A stretch of 64,000 nucleotides of DNA from CAZJUP01 sp964549275 (GTDB lineage Bacteria; Fidelibacterota; Marinisomatia; Marinisomatales; TCS55), in the NCBI GenBank assembly GCA_964549275.1, contig CAZJUP010000003.1:62001-126000 (forward strand), given 5' to 3'. The translations under genes and the position numbers were made by a program. The notes beneath the pieces were generated by a model. It was given only the letters and a program-made list of their open reading frames with translations. It was not told where the DNA came from and did not search any database. Of the stretch, positions 36,254 to 45,762 are shown piece after piece (position 1 is the stretch's first letter; each line of letters starts with the position of its first letter).

Positions 36254-37668
36254 CTGGGAATCAATTCTAAACTATTCCGCCAGTTTTGCTGCTCAACTTT
36301 ATCACCATCACCACAGGAATCCTTATCCCCATTCGGATGGCACGTGATACATTGTGGATCGTCCGTAGCATTGGAGTCGTATGTATAATGAACTCCATTT
36401 ATAGTGCAGGATTCCCAGCTTCCATCATCAAAATGTTCACTATCCATTCCTTGGTGACAGGGACTTAGAGTACAAGAAAAGGATGGTGGTGCAAAACCTG
36501 CTCCATGACAACTGTTGCAGGATTCGATTTTTTCATCCTGGTGTGGATGAGGATTAATGGGGAATTCATGGGGAAAATTCACCTCCGTCCATTGGGATGT
36601 AGATATATGACAGGATTCACAATTTGTGTCTAGTCCTGCAACGCCATGATCTGGATTAGATGTGTTATTATAATCTTCTTGATGACAGGCTACACAATGA
36701 CCCACGATATTTTCATGCATATAAACGGCACCTTTCCAAGTTGTTGTGCTGACGTGGCACTGTTCACAGTCTAACGTAAAACCCAATTCATTAGAATGAG
36801 GCGGATCCACAGCCAGATTAAAATCTGGGATGTGACAGGAATTGCACGTATGGGGTAAATCGTGGATATATCGATGGGGAATCCAGCCAAATTCAGTATG
36901 ACAAGCTCTGCATTCTTCAAGCGGATACCCATAGTCAACATGGTTTGGAGATAGTGTGGTTTGATAATCTTCTAAGTGGCAACTGCTGCATAAAAAAGAT
37001 AATTGATAATTATTACCTTGATGACAATCTTCACATTGAAGTGGTTTATGAAGCCCTAATAGAGGGAATTCGGTTAAACTGTGGTCAAAAGATGTGTCCC
37101 ATGTTTCTTGTCGGACGGAATGGCATTGTTCACAATCTATCCCAAAATTAGCTGACAAATGATTAGGGGAATTGGTTTTTTCATATTGCTCACTATGACA
37201 TCCATAACAATCAGTCGGCGTAAAATCAAATCGAACAACGGGTAGTTGTTTATGGCAATCACTGCATGCTGTAAACCGATGGGCTCCTGATAGTGAAAAC
37301 ATTGTTGTTTCATGGTCAAATGTTCGTGGGGTTACGGTCCAGGATTCAGACTCATGGCACTGGGTACAGTTTTCCCCTAAAACAGATTCGTGAATATCCA
37401 TATGACAGGAATTACACGCTACAGATGCCAACTGAAATTGATGTCTTTCTTCTACAGTTTTCCCCTTGTGGCAAGCATTACACAACTGGATTGTATGTGC
37501 TCCCAATAATGGAAAGGCCGTATGATCATGTTCAAAATTCGAAAAGGATATCACTGTCCACCCTTCTGCGCCATGACAGTGTCCGCAATCGTATCCCGGA
37601 ACGATGAGTGTATCTTCCTGCATGCCTCCGGCTAATCCCATACCCAAGACTAACAAAAATCTTTTCAT
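36250..37668 (-). CDS. Multiheme cytochrome c, 16 to 17 haems
   Basis: 472 aa. The start at 37668 makes an ATGA overlap with the upstream gene and gives a signal peptide (about 1-17). Sixteen CXXCH motifs and one CX4CH (CTLSPCH) are visible. The haems come in groups of two or three, each introduced by FDHxxTxFPLLGxH, the same repeat as in both neighbours. High haem density (one per 28 residues) indicates a wire-like electron conductor in the periplasm or outer membrane. Confidence 0.9.
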   Translation of the reverse strand: MKRFLLVLGMGLAGGMQEDTLIVPGYDCGHCHGAEGWTVISFSNFEHDHTAFPLLGAHTIQLCNACHKGKTVEERHQFQLASVACNSCHMDIHESVLGENCTQCHESESWTVTPRTFDHETTMFSLSGAHRFTACSDCHKQLPVVRFDFTPTDCYGCHSEQYEKTNSPNHLSANFGIDCEQCHSVRQETWDTSFDHSLTEFPLLGLHKPLQCEDCHQGNNYQLSFLCSSCHLEDYQTTLSPNHVDYGYPLEECRACHTEFGWIPHRYIHDLPHTCNSCHIPDFNLAVDPPHSNELGFTLDCEQCHVSTTTWKGAVYMHENIVGHCVACHQEDYNNTSNPDHGVAGLDTNCESCHISTSQWTEVNFPHEFPINPHPHQDEKIESCNSCHGAGFAPPSFSCTLSPCHQGMDSEHFDDGSWESCTINGVHYTYDSNATDDPQCITCHPNGDKDSCGDGDKVEQQNWRNSLELIPR

Positions 37669-39068
37669 CGGATTTGCCCTGTAAAAGTGTGGCAATCCCG
37701 GCAATCGTGTGATACAGGTTGATATCGAATAAATACGCCTCGTGGATCTTTTTCTGTTTTATGACAATCACTACAGGGTACATTTTTATGTTTTCCATCC
37801 AAGGGGAATGCCGTTTCCCCATGATCTGTGATTGAGGGAATAAAAGATGTAGAATTATGGCATGCTTCGCACCGATTATTATAATTTCGTTTCATCTGTC
37901 CTCTGTGGACATCGTCATGACATGGTAGACAACTCAAATCTTTCCATGTAAATTGAATGGTTGAAATATTTTTTTCCGGCCTATAAGGTTTGTGGCATCC
38001 ACTGCAAGGAATGGCGCGGTGAGCTCCATCCAAAATAAATCTGGCAGATTCATGCAATGTGGGAGTAAAAGTTGTGGGCTTAAATCCATCAACAGTATGG
38101 CAAGCTCCACACTCTCCTTTATCTGGTCGAAAAATAAACTGGTCATAATGTTTATCTTCATGACAATCCATACATGCTTTGAATTGAGGCAACCCCCCAG
38201 CCAATGTTAATTGATGGCATTGAACACACGAGACCGCAGCGTGCTTGCCCAAGAGTGGATATTGGGTTTTACTGTGGTCAAAGACTTTAAGCTCTTTTTT
38301 CCAGTCCAAAGTAGAGTGACAAGATTCGCAGGTAGGTCCAAAACTGCCTTTATGAACATCCTCATGGCATTGGGTACAATTGTCGAAAGCCATTCCGGTA
38401 AGCTGCCATACTTTTCTGGGATGATCTGGCTGAACGGGATGACATTTTTCGCATTTCACTTTTTTATGGGCACCGTTTAATAAAAACTTGGCCCTGTTGT
38501 GGTCGAAATCACGAATGACCAATTCCCAATCTGTGGTATTATGACAAGAGGCACAATCAGAAGAAACCTGTCCTTTATGAATATCCTCATGGCACACATT
38601 ACAGGTGGAATCCAAACCTAAAAAAGTCCGGTTTAAAACAGAGGGTCTGGACTTCTCTTTCGCCCATAAAAGTATAGGTTCCCAAGTGATATAAGATTTA
38701 TCATGGCATTTTGCACACTTCACTTTCTCATGCCCACCGGTTAATGAATATCCCGTTTCATTATGATTAAAATTGCTGATATCTTTTGGCCAGTACACCA
38801 ATTCGAAAGCGCGACCGTTATGATCTGAATGACAGGAACCGCAATCCCTTTTTTTATCTCGGTGATATCCTGCAGTGGCATTTATTCGTCTTTTTAATGG
38901 AGAATGACAATTGATACAGCCGTCAGATAATTCCTTATTCCCTATTTCATGACATTGGATACAATTTTTATTTCCTTCCAAATGACTATGGTATTTTGAT
39001 AAGGCTCCGGGCGAGAATTGGGCAAATAGGACCGAGGGTAGGATTAGAATTATCCCTTTGAATATCAT
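37665..39068 (-). CDS. Multiheme cytochrome c, 17 haems
   Basis: 467 aa with a signal peptide (about 1-17, ending LFAQ). Seventeen CXXCH motifs were counted by eye, at nearly regular spacing. The FDHxxTxYPLLGKH repeat occurs five times. Internal repeats such as CHEDVHKGSFGPTCESCH and CHEDIHKGQVSSDCASCH show growth by duplication. It is the first of the three linked cytochromes and follows the ferredoxin-flavoprotein gene with a four-base overlap, so it could receive electrons tied to that enzyme's pathway. Confidence 0.9.
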   Translation of the reverse strand: MIFKGIILILPSVLFAQFSPGALSKYHSHLEGNKNCIQCHEIGNKELSDGCINCHSPLKRRINATAGYHRDKKRDCGSCHSDHNGRAFELVYWPKDISNFNHNETGYSLTGGHEKVKCAKCHDKSYITWEPILLWAKEKSRPSVLNRTFLGLDSTCNVCHEDIHKGQVSSDCASCHNTTDWELVIRDFDHNRAKFLLNGAHKKVKCEKCHPVQPDHPRKVWQLTGMAFDNCTQCHEDVHKGSFGPTCESCHSTLDWKKELKVFDHSKTQYPLLGKHAAVSCVQCHQLTLAGGLPQFKACMDCHEDKHYDQFIFRPDKGECGACHTVDGFKPTTFTPTLHESARFILDGAHRAIPCSGCHKPYRPEKNISTIQFTWKDLSCLPCHDDVHRGQMKRNYNNRCEACHNSTSFIPSITDHGETAFPLDGKHKNVPCSDCHKTEKDPRGVFIRYQPVSHDCRDCHTFTGQIR

Positions 39069-40381
39069 GATACAGCGGCCTCAACCTTTTTCCCAAACTC
39101 AATCCCTATAGAATTCAATAAGGGAAAAGGCAATTCACCCCCGGCAAAAATAAACACAAAATCATTCTCCAGTATCTCAGTTTTATGCTCAGAGCGGAGT
39201 TTAACCTTATTGTCTTGAATTTGAATAAGAGTTGATTTGAATACAGCGCGGAGATTTTGATTTGCTATGGCTGATTCAATATTAGCCTCATTTCTTGCTT
39301 TTAATCTGAAAAAATTATCTTTTCGATAAGAAAGCGTCACTTCATTCCCTTCTTGGTGAGCCAACCCAATGGCAGCTTCTACGGCACTGTCTCCCCCACC
39401 CACCACAAGAATTTTTTTATTTTTATAGGATTCAGCGTCCATTAATTTGTACATGACCTTGCCCAAATCTTCTCCAGGGATTCCCAGTTTCCGGGGCGTT
39501 CCTCTTCTTCCGAGCGCTAAAACAACCTTTGCAGAAGAAATTATTCCTTTTGATGTTTCAATATTAAAATGTCCACTTTCCCCTGTGATTCCCAAAAGCT
39601 TATGTCCAGTTTCTATTCGGATATGTTGTTCTCGAATGACCGTTTCCCAAATCTCCAATAATTTTTCTTTTTCATATTCACCTTTGTTCAAAGATCCAAA
39701 AAGAGGTAATTGAACCGGTTGGACCAATACCAATTTTCTCCGAGGATACTGAAGAATAGTACCTCCTGGATTATCTTGGTCCAATACCCTATAGTTTAAT
39801 CCATGCTCTTTTGCCTGCAACGCAGCTGCCAAACCGGCAGGCCCGGCACCAATGATAACGACATCAAATTCTGCACTTATATCTTCCGGTTGAGTTTCTT
39901 GAATATGATTTACAGCCTTTACACCATGGCTGATGGCATTTTTGATGAGGGCCAAACCGCTTAACTCACCAATGATATAAATCCCGGAAATGTTGGTCTC
40001 AAAATTCTTGGAAATTTGGGGGATGTCTTCTCGCTGGCTTATGTCTCCCAACCCCACTTCAATAGCACCTACTGGGCAATTTTCAGCACATTTTCCATGG
40101 CCAACACAATGGCTACCATGAATAATGGTTGCCTTTCCATCAATAAGACCTAATACATCCCCTTCTGGGCAGGAGTCCACACAAATGCCGCATCCAATAC
40201 ACAGAGATCGATTAATGATAGGGTGCTGAAGTAGGGCTTTGTCCTGTCGTTTTAATTGAGTCTCTTTCAATCGCTCTCTTGTACGGGCTTCCTTTTTTTT
40301 CATTCCTTTTATATAGGGAATTAGAAATACCAAAATAATCAACAGCCCGATACCCCAAGATAATAATAACTCTATATTCAT
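39065..40381 (-). CDS. Ferredoxin-flavoprotein oxidoreductase, membrane-anchored
   Basis: 438 aa. One N-terminal membrane helix (about 5-24) is followed by two 4Fe-4S motifs, CIGCGICVDSCP (about 62-73) and CVGHGKCAENCP, then a thioredoxin-reductase-like fold. FAD binding is GAGPAGLAAALQ (near residue 180) and NAD(P) binding is GGGDSAVEAA (near 320). A CXXC redox pair in the flavin domain is not seen, so it is not a thioredoxin reductase. It may pass electrons from NAD(P)H to quinone or to the membrane proteins downstream. Confidence 0.82.
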   Translation of the reverse strand: MNIELLLSWGIGLLIILVFLIPYIKGMKKKEARTRERLKETQLKRQDKALLQHPIINRSLCIGCGICVDSCPEGDVLGLIDGKATIIHGSHCVGHGKCAENCPVGAIEVGLGDISQREDIPQISKNFETNISGIYIIGELSGLALIKNAISHGVKAVNHIQETQPEDISAEFDVVIIGAGPAGLAAALQAKEHGLNYRVLDQDNPGGTILQYPRRKLVLVQPVQLPLFGSLNKGEYEKEKLLEIWETVIREQHIRIETGHKLLGITGESGHFNIETSKGIISSAKVVLALGRRGTPRKLGIPGEDLGKVMYKLMDAESYKNKKILVVGGGDSAVEAAIGLAHQEGNEVTLSYRKDNFFRLKARNEANIESAIANQNLRAVFKSTLIQIQDNKVKLRSEHKTEILENDFVFIFAGGELPFPLLNSIGIEFGKKVEAAVS

Positions 40382-40416
40382 AATATGAATATCGATGTTA
40401 TATACTGATGACAGAA

Positions 40417-40902
40417 TTAATCATCATCATGATCTATCTGAAACTCCTGAATAACTTTTTGAGATTCGTAGGCTTCAGGATGGCGGATCATTCCACCAAG
40501 ATACGCTGTATGAAAGATTAGACCAATTTCTACCAGAAAGAATAGTGTCATCAATAAAATTAACTTTCGATGGTTATAATTGCTTCTACTACTATTCCAT
40601 AGAAAAACTAATGATATTAAACCAAAAAATAGCATAACCATATTTGCACGTTTAGCACTTTCCTCATGTGCTTCAATAAATGCCTTAGAAATTTCGGGTA
40701 TTTTTTCCACTGAATCTTCTGCATTTTCACCTGTAATATATGTTAATACGGTCAATGCACTGATTACGATGATTAGACCTGCAACCAATTTCTGAATGCG
40801 ATTATCTCTCAATATAATGGCTATTATCCAGAACAGAAGTCCTATGACTAATCCAATTGAAGGAAAATGATTTAGTACGAGATGTGCATGGATGGCATTC
40901 AT
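40417..40902 (-). CDS. Four-helix membrane protein, DUF2231-like
   Basis: 161 aa with four hydrophobic helices and conserved His near helix starts (HAHLVLNHFP and IFHTAYLGG), which could hold haem b. The layout resembles DUF2231/cytochrome b561-type small membrane proteins. An AAAGAAAGGA ribosome site precedes the ATG. It lies between the ferredoxin-flavoprotein gene and a larger membrane protein gene and probably takes part in quinone electron transfer. The family name is tentative. Confidence 0.6.
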   Translation of the reverse strand: MNAIHAHLVLNHFPSIGLVIGLLFWIIAIILRDNRIQKLVAGLIIVISALTVLTYITGENAEDSVEKIPEISKAFIEAHEESAKRANMVMLFFGLISLVFLWNSSRSNYNHRKLILLMTLFFLVEIGLIFHTAYLGGMIRHPEAYESQKVIQEFQIDHDDD

Positions 40903-40925
40903 TGTGTTTCCTTTCTTTTACTCTA

Positions 40926-41795
40926 TTAAAAAATCCATGAATACCCCAATGAAATGGCAATAACCACATGTATGAGCATGATAACAATCATGGTATAGGC
41001 AAAGGGTTTGTGAATAACATGCCAATAATGAAACAGACGATGTGCCGCAGTCCAAAAGGCAATTTGCCGATCCATTTTAACGATTTCCCTTAAGGAGAGC
41101 TTAAAATGTCTGAATTCATCTCTGGCTACTGAAGATGATTCTTGTATATCCTTTTTAATTTTCCGCCATTTGAACCAACCGGTAATATCCATGATTAAAA
41201 TCGTGAAAATACCAAATAATCCTCTTTTCTCAATTTTTGCGGCACCAGAAATTTTATGGATTTTTTCAAGGGTGCTTTCTGAAATACCAAATTCATTTTT
41301 AAACTGTTCTGTAATTCTATCCAACCGATTTTTGAACGCTGACCTGTTTACTTCTTTTCCGCTGACATGGTGGGGAATCTTGATATAAATATATCGTCCA
41401 ATAAACCCACTCAAGGCTACCGCGACCATGGACCAATAAGAGATTGAAACCAATCCTCCAAACTTGAAGGCCGTATGAAAAGTCACCAAAACAGGACCAG
41501 CGATTCCCATGAAAATATGATAATTTAACCAAGTGGGGAGTTTCCCCCATTTCCGAAATAGTTTGACCCTTTTCCTCAGGGAATAAATAAACATAAGAAT
41601 CATCATGCTTCCGCCGATAATCCCTAATCCATGTCCGTACAATCCTCCCGGTTTCCATAACTGATGTGCCGCTATATGAGGTCGGTGTAGCGGGTCTGTC
41701 AAATAATAGACACCGGCTTCCTTCAAGACCTGTCCAACGATCCAGACTAAAATAAGTACAAAAAGACTTAGGAGTGTTTGATGAAAATATTTCAT
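40926..41795 (-). CDS. Cytochrome b-like membrane protein
   Basis: 289 aa with helices near residues 8-28, 52-72, 88-108, 112-133 and 257-285. His residues sit in or near helices (YHIF, FHTAF, and AHRLFHYWHVIHK), as expected for haem b ligands. A charged cytoplasmic segment lies between the fourth and last helices. It is the most upstream of the flavoprotein-cytochrome group and probably the quinol-reactive membrane subunit. The family is not certain. Confidence 0.6.
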   Translation of the reverse strand: MKYFHQTLLSLFVLILVWIVGQVLKEAGVYYLTDPLHRPHIAAHQLWKPGGLYGHGLGIIGGSMMILMFIYSLRKRVKLFRKWGKLPTWLNYHIFMGIAGPVLVTFHTAFKFGGLVSISYWSMVAVALSGFIGRYIYIKIPHHVSGKEVNRSAFKNRLDRITEQFKNEFGISESTLEKIHKISGAAKIEKRGLFGIFTILIMDITGWFKWRKIKKDIQESSSVARDEFRHFKLSLREIVKMDRQIAFWTAAHRLFHYWHVIHKPFAYTMIVIMLIHVVIAISLGYSWIF

Positions 41796-41890
41796 TAGCA
41801 GGGGCTTAAATTAACCCCGCTTTCATTAAACGAAAATTAAAACCAAATTAGAAGTCTTTAATATTTGATCGGGGTCACAACCCGATAAAA

Positions 41891-41918
41891 AAGTAGGGAG
41901 GGATACCCCTCCCTACTT
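41891..41918 (-). terminator. Terminator after the octaheme-like lipoprotein gene
   Basis: Arms GTAGGGAGGG and CCCTCCCTAC are perfectly complementary around a short loop. On the minus strand the stem is followed by TTTTTT. It ends the gene at 41938-43413 and separates it from the membrane-protein group. Confidence 0.85.
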
Positions 41919-41937
41919 CATTGAGAATAGATTAAAA

Positions 41938-43413
41938 TTAGTGGATAGAAGAGATGTAATCGTTGACTTCAGCCAGCGTCTTGGCAGTACCTGTCCCTCC
42001 ACCACCTTGTCCGTCTGCATGGCAGCCGTAGCAGACATTTTTTAGCGCCATTTTTACATATCCTTCACTATCGTATCGCATGGTTTTACCGTCATCAGAA
42101 AACATATTCCAAGTGGTATCAGCTGCAATCGCGAAGGAATGACTATGCACATCACCCTGATATCCTGCAATAGTTTGGACACCGGATTTTGCTACTTTTG
42201 CCATATGACAATTTTCACAGCCAAAACTATCGTGAGGTGCTGCAATTGCAACACTGGTATGACATGTAGAATTACAATCCAATTTTATACCATCTCCACC
42301 CCAAATGACCCGTTCATGGGGGTCGTGACATGTAGAGCAGTTTTGACCTGCAGTTGCATAATGTTTGCTATGGATAAATTCATCATACTGTTCATGGTGT
42401 TTTACGAATCCACCCTTGGCTGCTACTGAATGATCCGAATTTCTATAATGACATTTTCCACAAAGTTCCGTAACCTCACCTCCTTTGGGATTGTCAATAT
42501 ACAAGGCCGCATTTGCAGCAACATGTTTACTCCCTGCTCCATGACATCCTTCACACTGAACTCCACCATAAACAAAGGATCCTTGTATACCAGGGAGCCA
42601 TTCACCGTAATCCGATGCGCCGGTAGTATGGCATCTGAAGCAACTATAATTGTATTCCTTCACATCACTGGGATCGTAATCAACCCATCCTGCCCAGGAA
42701 TTATCGTCACCGTTCCAAAAATTATATTGATTATTACCACCACCGGTATTTAGAGCACTGTTTGCTGTACCCACAAGGTTACCTGTCTTATCCACATACC
42801 GGGCTTTCCATCCAAATCCACCGATGACGCCGAGAATATCATCCCACGAATTGGCGCCTTCTGGTAGTGGCAGTAATCTACCAGCTTCCACAAAATCCGG
42901 ATAGGCAGGCGCTTTCCCGTTTTTAATTAAATTAAATTTGTAGGGGTGGCCGGAATCCATAACTTTATTATAGGCCGCTTCATGACATTGACCACAAGTG
43001 GATGAACCCACATAATACACTTCAGGCTTATCCGCAGTGGAAACGGTAACAGCATTAGTGCCGCTTATTTTTAATTCGCCATCACTCACTGTTACTTTAA
43101 AGATAGCGTTTGCTGGCATGGCAAAATTCGCGATCCACTGGACAGTTGCTTTATCTGTATCAACAAAACTCCCCATCCCATTTGCTTCCACCCACGTGTA
43201 AGTCATGGGATCCTGATCCTCATCCGTTGCAGTTACCGTTATGGTTACTGTATCACCGAATATAGGATTTTCAGGAGAAATAGTAATCTCGGATATCTCC
43301 GGTGCATGATTTGGTTCTATAAACACTTCCTTTTCACAAGCCATCATCCCTAATATCAGAACCAAGCTAGCAATTCCTAGACTGTATTGATGTATTGTAC
43401 TCTTTTTAATCAT
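41938..43413 (-). CDS. Multiheme cytochrome lipoprotein with Ig-like N-terminal domain
   Basis: 491 aa. The lipobox GMMAC near residue 26 predicts lipidation. Residues about 35-130 are a cadherin/PKD-like beta domain (APEISEITISPENPIFGDTV). The rest carries seven CXXCH (CGQCH, CFRCH, CEGCH, CGKCH, CSTCH, CENCH, CYGCH) and one CX3CH (CNSTCH), so eight haems are possible, as in cytochrome c554/octaheme proteins. It has its own promoter region (43414-43575) with GAGGG before the ATG. It could be a surface or periplasmic reductase, but the substrate is unknown. Confidence 0.85.
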   Translation of the reverse strand: MIKKSTIHQYSLGIASLVLILGMMACEKEVFIEPNHAPEISEITISPENPIFGDTVTITVTATDEDQDPMTYTWVEANGMGSFVDTDKATVQWIANFAMPANAIFKVTVSDGELKISGTNAVTVSTADKPEVYYVGSSTCGQCHEAAYNKVMDSGHPYKFNLIKNGKAPAYPDFVEAGRLLPLPEGANSWDDILGVIGGFGWKARYVDKTGNLVGTANSALNTGGGNNQYNFWNGDDNSWAGWVDYDPSDVKEYNYSCFRCHTTGASDYGEWLPGIQGSFVYGGVQCEGCHGAGSKHVAANAALYIDNPKGGEVTELCGKCHYRNSDHSVAAKGGFVKHHEQYDEFIHSKHYATAGQNCSTCHDPHERVIWGGDGIKLDCNSTCHTSVAIAAPHDSFGCENCHMAKVAKSGVQTIAGYQGDVHSHSFAIAADTTWNMFSDDGKTMRYDSEGYVKMALKNVCYGCHADGQGGGGTGTAKTLAEVNDYISSIH

Positions 43414-43575
43414 TAGATCCCTCTTCTATTTGAGTATTGAATCAAATTAAATTGGATTTATTTATCCTTTTATCTGTTTGAAGATAATACACAAACATTA
43501 AAATAAAATTAAAAAGAGATTAAGGTCTTATAATCTTTATTATGTATATTCACTCACAAGTTTGTCTAACCCATC

Positions 43576-44247
43576 ATGCGTTTACTCTTAGTTGAAGATG
43601 AAACCCGAATTGGAAAACATCTGGTCAATAGTCTGGATGACAGAGGATTTCAATGCCAGTGGGTCACAACGGGCAGAGAGGCTGAAGAATATCTTGCCAC
43701 TGAGGAGTTTGATTGTATAATCCTCGATCGACGCCTCCCCGATATGGATGGGTTAACCATTTGTCGAAATGCCCGTAACCAGAATCTTAAACTCCCCATA
43801 TTAATGTTAACGGCCCTTACCGATATTCACGAACGTGTAAACGGGCTGGATGCTGGAGCTGATGATTATGTAACAAAACCCTTTTCCATGGATGAACTAA
43901 CTGCCAGGGTTCATGCCCTTATCCGGAGAACCTCAGTTAAAAATACCCCAAATTTAAAAATTAATAACATCGAGTTGGATACCGTCAAAAGAATCATAAA
44001 AGTTAATGAAAAACCGGTTCAATTCTCTAACCGTGAATTTCTTTTATTGGAATACTTGATGCGAAATGCCGGGAAGCCCGTTACCCGTTCTCAAATATAT
44101 GAGCATGTCTGGGAAGTAGATATGGATCCCGACAGTAATTTGGTTGATGTATATATTAATTATGTTCGGAAAAAAATCGATTCGAATCCTAGTGCCCCTT
44201 CACATATCGAAACTTTAAGAGGGTACGGCTATCGCTTTTCTGAATAA
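43576..44247 (+). CDS. OmpR-family response regulator
   Basis: 223 aa. The receiver has phosphorylation site D51, acidic residues E7/D8 and K101. The C-terminal winged helix (about 125-222) ends with the usual ETLRGYGYRF. It is divergent from the octaheme-like lipoprotein gene and shares its end with the kinase gene, making a two-component pair. Placement beside cytochrome genes suggests it controls them, but no binding site is known. Confidence 0.93.
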   Translation: MRLLLVEDETRIGKHLVNSLDDRGFQCQWVTTGREAEEYLATEEFDCIILDRRLPDMDGLTICRNARNQNLKLPILMLTALTDIHERVNGLDAGADDYVTKPFSMDELTARVHALIRRTSVKNTPNLKINNIELDTVKRIIKVNEKPVQFSNREFLLLEYLMRNAGKPVTRSQIYEHVWEVDMDPDSNLVDVYINYVRKKIDSNPSAPSHIETLRGYGYRFSE

Positions 44248-45640
44248 ATTTAAACCAACACTGCAAAATAAAATTGTTCTGTCTGTTTGTTCGGTAGTCG
44301 CTCTCCTCCTTATTTTATTCAGTACACAGTCCATGCTTCTGGTCAGGAATAAAATGATTGATGACTTGGATTATCGAATCCTTTCAGAAGGGAAAGAAAT
44401 GCGTCACAGTATTTCGGTGATCAACAATAAAATTGTCTTTACTCAAGAATCGGAATGGCTTGAAATGCATCATACTACCGATTCCGATGATGCCATTTTT
44501 GCTGTGGTCCTCGATAAAAATAAAAACGAATTAAGACGGTCGTCGAACTTTGTGAATAAATCCCTCCCGAAATCTTTAATCGAAAACCTTGGGCAGTACA
44601 GCACAGTAGCTTATGCAGATATTCAGGGAAAAAAGATGCGTGTTGGACTTATTCCCATCACACAAAGTGCAACACATTCCGGTTGGTTTATTCTTGCCAT
44701 ACCCCTTGAACCAATCTCTAAAATGCAAAATATCCTATTCACTATTTACGCCTTAGCTTTTCCGGTTGCTATGATTATTGCCTATCTTGGAAGTTCGATA
44801 TTGGCCCAAAAAGCACTGGCCCCAATTCAAAAGATTTCCGATACGGCTCGCCAAATTCATTATAACAATATGGATCAACGACTGCCTCTTCCAGAAAACA
44901 AAGACGAAATTGCCCATTTAGTACAAACCATGAATGAATTGCTCGATCGGCTTTCAGACAGTATTGAAAGCGTTCAACGGTTTACTGGAGATGCGTCTCA
45001 TGAATTAAGAACTCCCCTGGCCATACTGTATGCTAAATTAGAGCAAATTGACAAAGAAATGATGTCTCAAAACTGTGCTATCGATTTATTTCAAATGCAG
45101 GAAGAATTAAAACGCATGACGGATATAATTGACAATTTAACAACGTTGGCTAAGGCAGATTCTCATCAAATTTCCATGCAAATAGAACCGGTTTGGTTCA
45201 ATGATATTATTCATGAAGAAATTGCTCGTAATCAGTCCATAGCTAAACAAAAAGACATTAAAATAATTGCAAAAGATATTCCATCCGTCTCTATCATGGG
45301 CGATGAACACTGGATAGGAGTATTGGTTACAAATCTATTGGACAATGCTATAAAATTTTCTCCAAGATACTCGGAAATTTTGGTTCACCTGTTTCAGAAA
45401 AATGGGACAATATCACTTCAAATTGATGATGCCGGGCCTGGTGTCCCTTCGGAAGCAACCCAAAAACTCACCCACCGATTTCATCGCCACAAACCCAGCG
45501 ATACAATTCCAGGATGCGGATTAGGTTTAGCTATAGTCGATTGGGTTATACAGGCACATCATGGATCCATTAATTTTAAAAATAAACCAGACAGGGGACT
45601 CATCGTTCAAGTCATTTTTCCTCAGAATTTGCCTCAATAG
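44240..45640 (+). CDS. Sensor histidine kinase, partner of the response regulator
   Basis: About 466 aa from the chosen start. The first ATG in frame is 44333, but the frame upstream is open and encodes the expected first membrane helix (KIVLSVCSVVALLLILF). The CTG at 44240, overlapping the regulator by eight bases, is my guess, and ATC at 44231 is also possible. A periplasmic sensor (about 50-160), a second helix, a HAMP region, the H box SHELRTPLA, N box NLLDNAIKF and G boxes DDAGPG and GCGLGLAIV follow. Confidence 0.85.
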   Translation: MNKFKPTLQNKIVLSVCSVVALLLILFSTQSMLLVRNKMIDDLDYRILSEGKEMRHSISVINNKIVFTQESEWLEMHHTTDSDDAIFAVVLDKNKNELRRSSNFVNKSLPKSLIENLGQYSTVAYADIQGKKMRVGLIPITQSATHSGWFILAIPLEPISKMQNILFTIYALAFPVAMIIAYLGSSILAQKALAPIQKISDTARQIHYNNMDQRLPLPENKDEIAHLVQTMNELLDRLSDSIESVQRFTGDASHELRTPLAILYAKLEQIDKEMMSQNCAIDLFQMQEELKRMTDIIDNLTTLAKADSHQISMQIEPVWFNDIIHEEIARNQSIAKQKDIKIIAKDIPSVSIMGDEHWIGVLVTNLLDNAIKFSPRYSEILVHLFQKNGTISLQIDDAGPGVPSEATQKLTHRFHRHKPSDTIPGCGLGLAIVDWVIQAHHGSINFKNKPDRGLIVQVIFPQNLPQ

Positions 45641-45736
45641 AAAGTAAATAATTTCCTTCCAGATTTACTTCAAATTATTTTCGGACTGAGGGGTAAAAAA
45701 AATAACTTGCCTGTATAGCATTCTAATACTAAACTC

Positions 45737-45750
45737 TTATTAGGATAATC
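45737..45750 (+). promoter_or_regulatory. 14-base motif shared by two regulator genes, copy 1
   Basis: TTATTAGGATAATC stands 12 bases before the first Rrf2 gene and also occurs, exactly, before the MerR gene (46752-46765). It contains GATAAT, a good -10 element, so it could be a promoter with an unusual -35 or an operator overlapping the promoter. Confidence 0.4.
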
Positions 45751-45762
45751 GTATCTTAATTT

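Noticed and set aside
35438..39068. CRISPR-like or tandem DNA repeat array
   Set aside because: The periodic pattern comes from repeated CXXCH codons in protein-coding sequence, and spacing and bases vary between copies.
39065..40381. Thioredoxin reductase
   Set aside because: The FAD and NAD(P) motifs fit, but the redox CXXC in the flavoprotein part is missing and two ferredoxin motifs are added.
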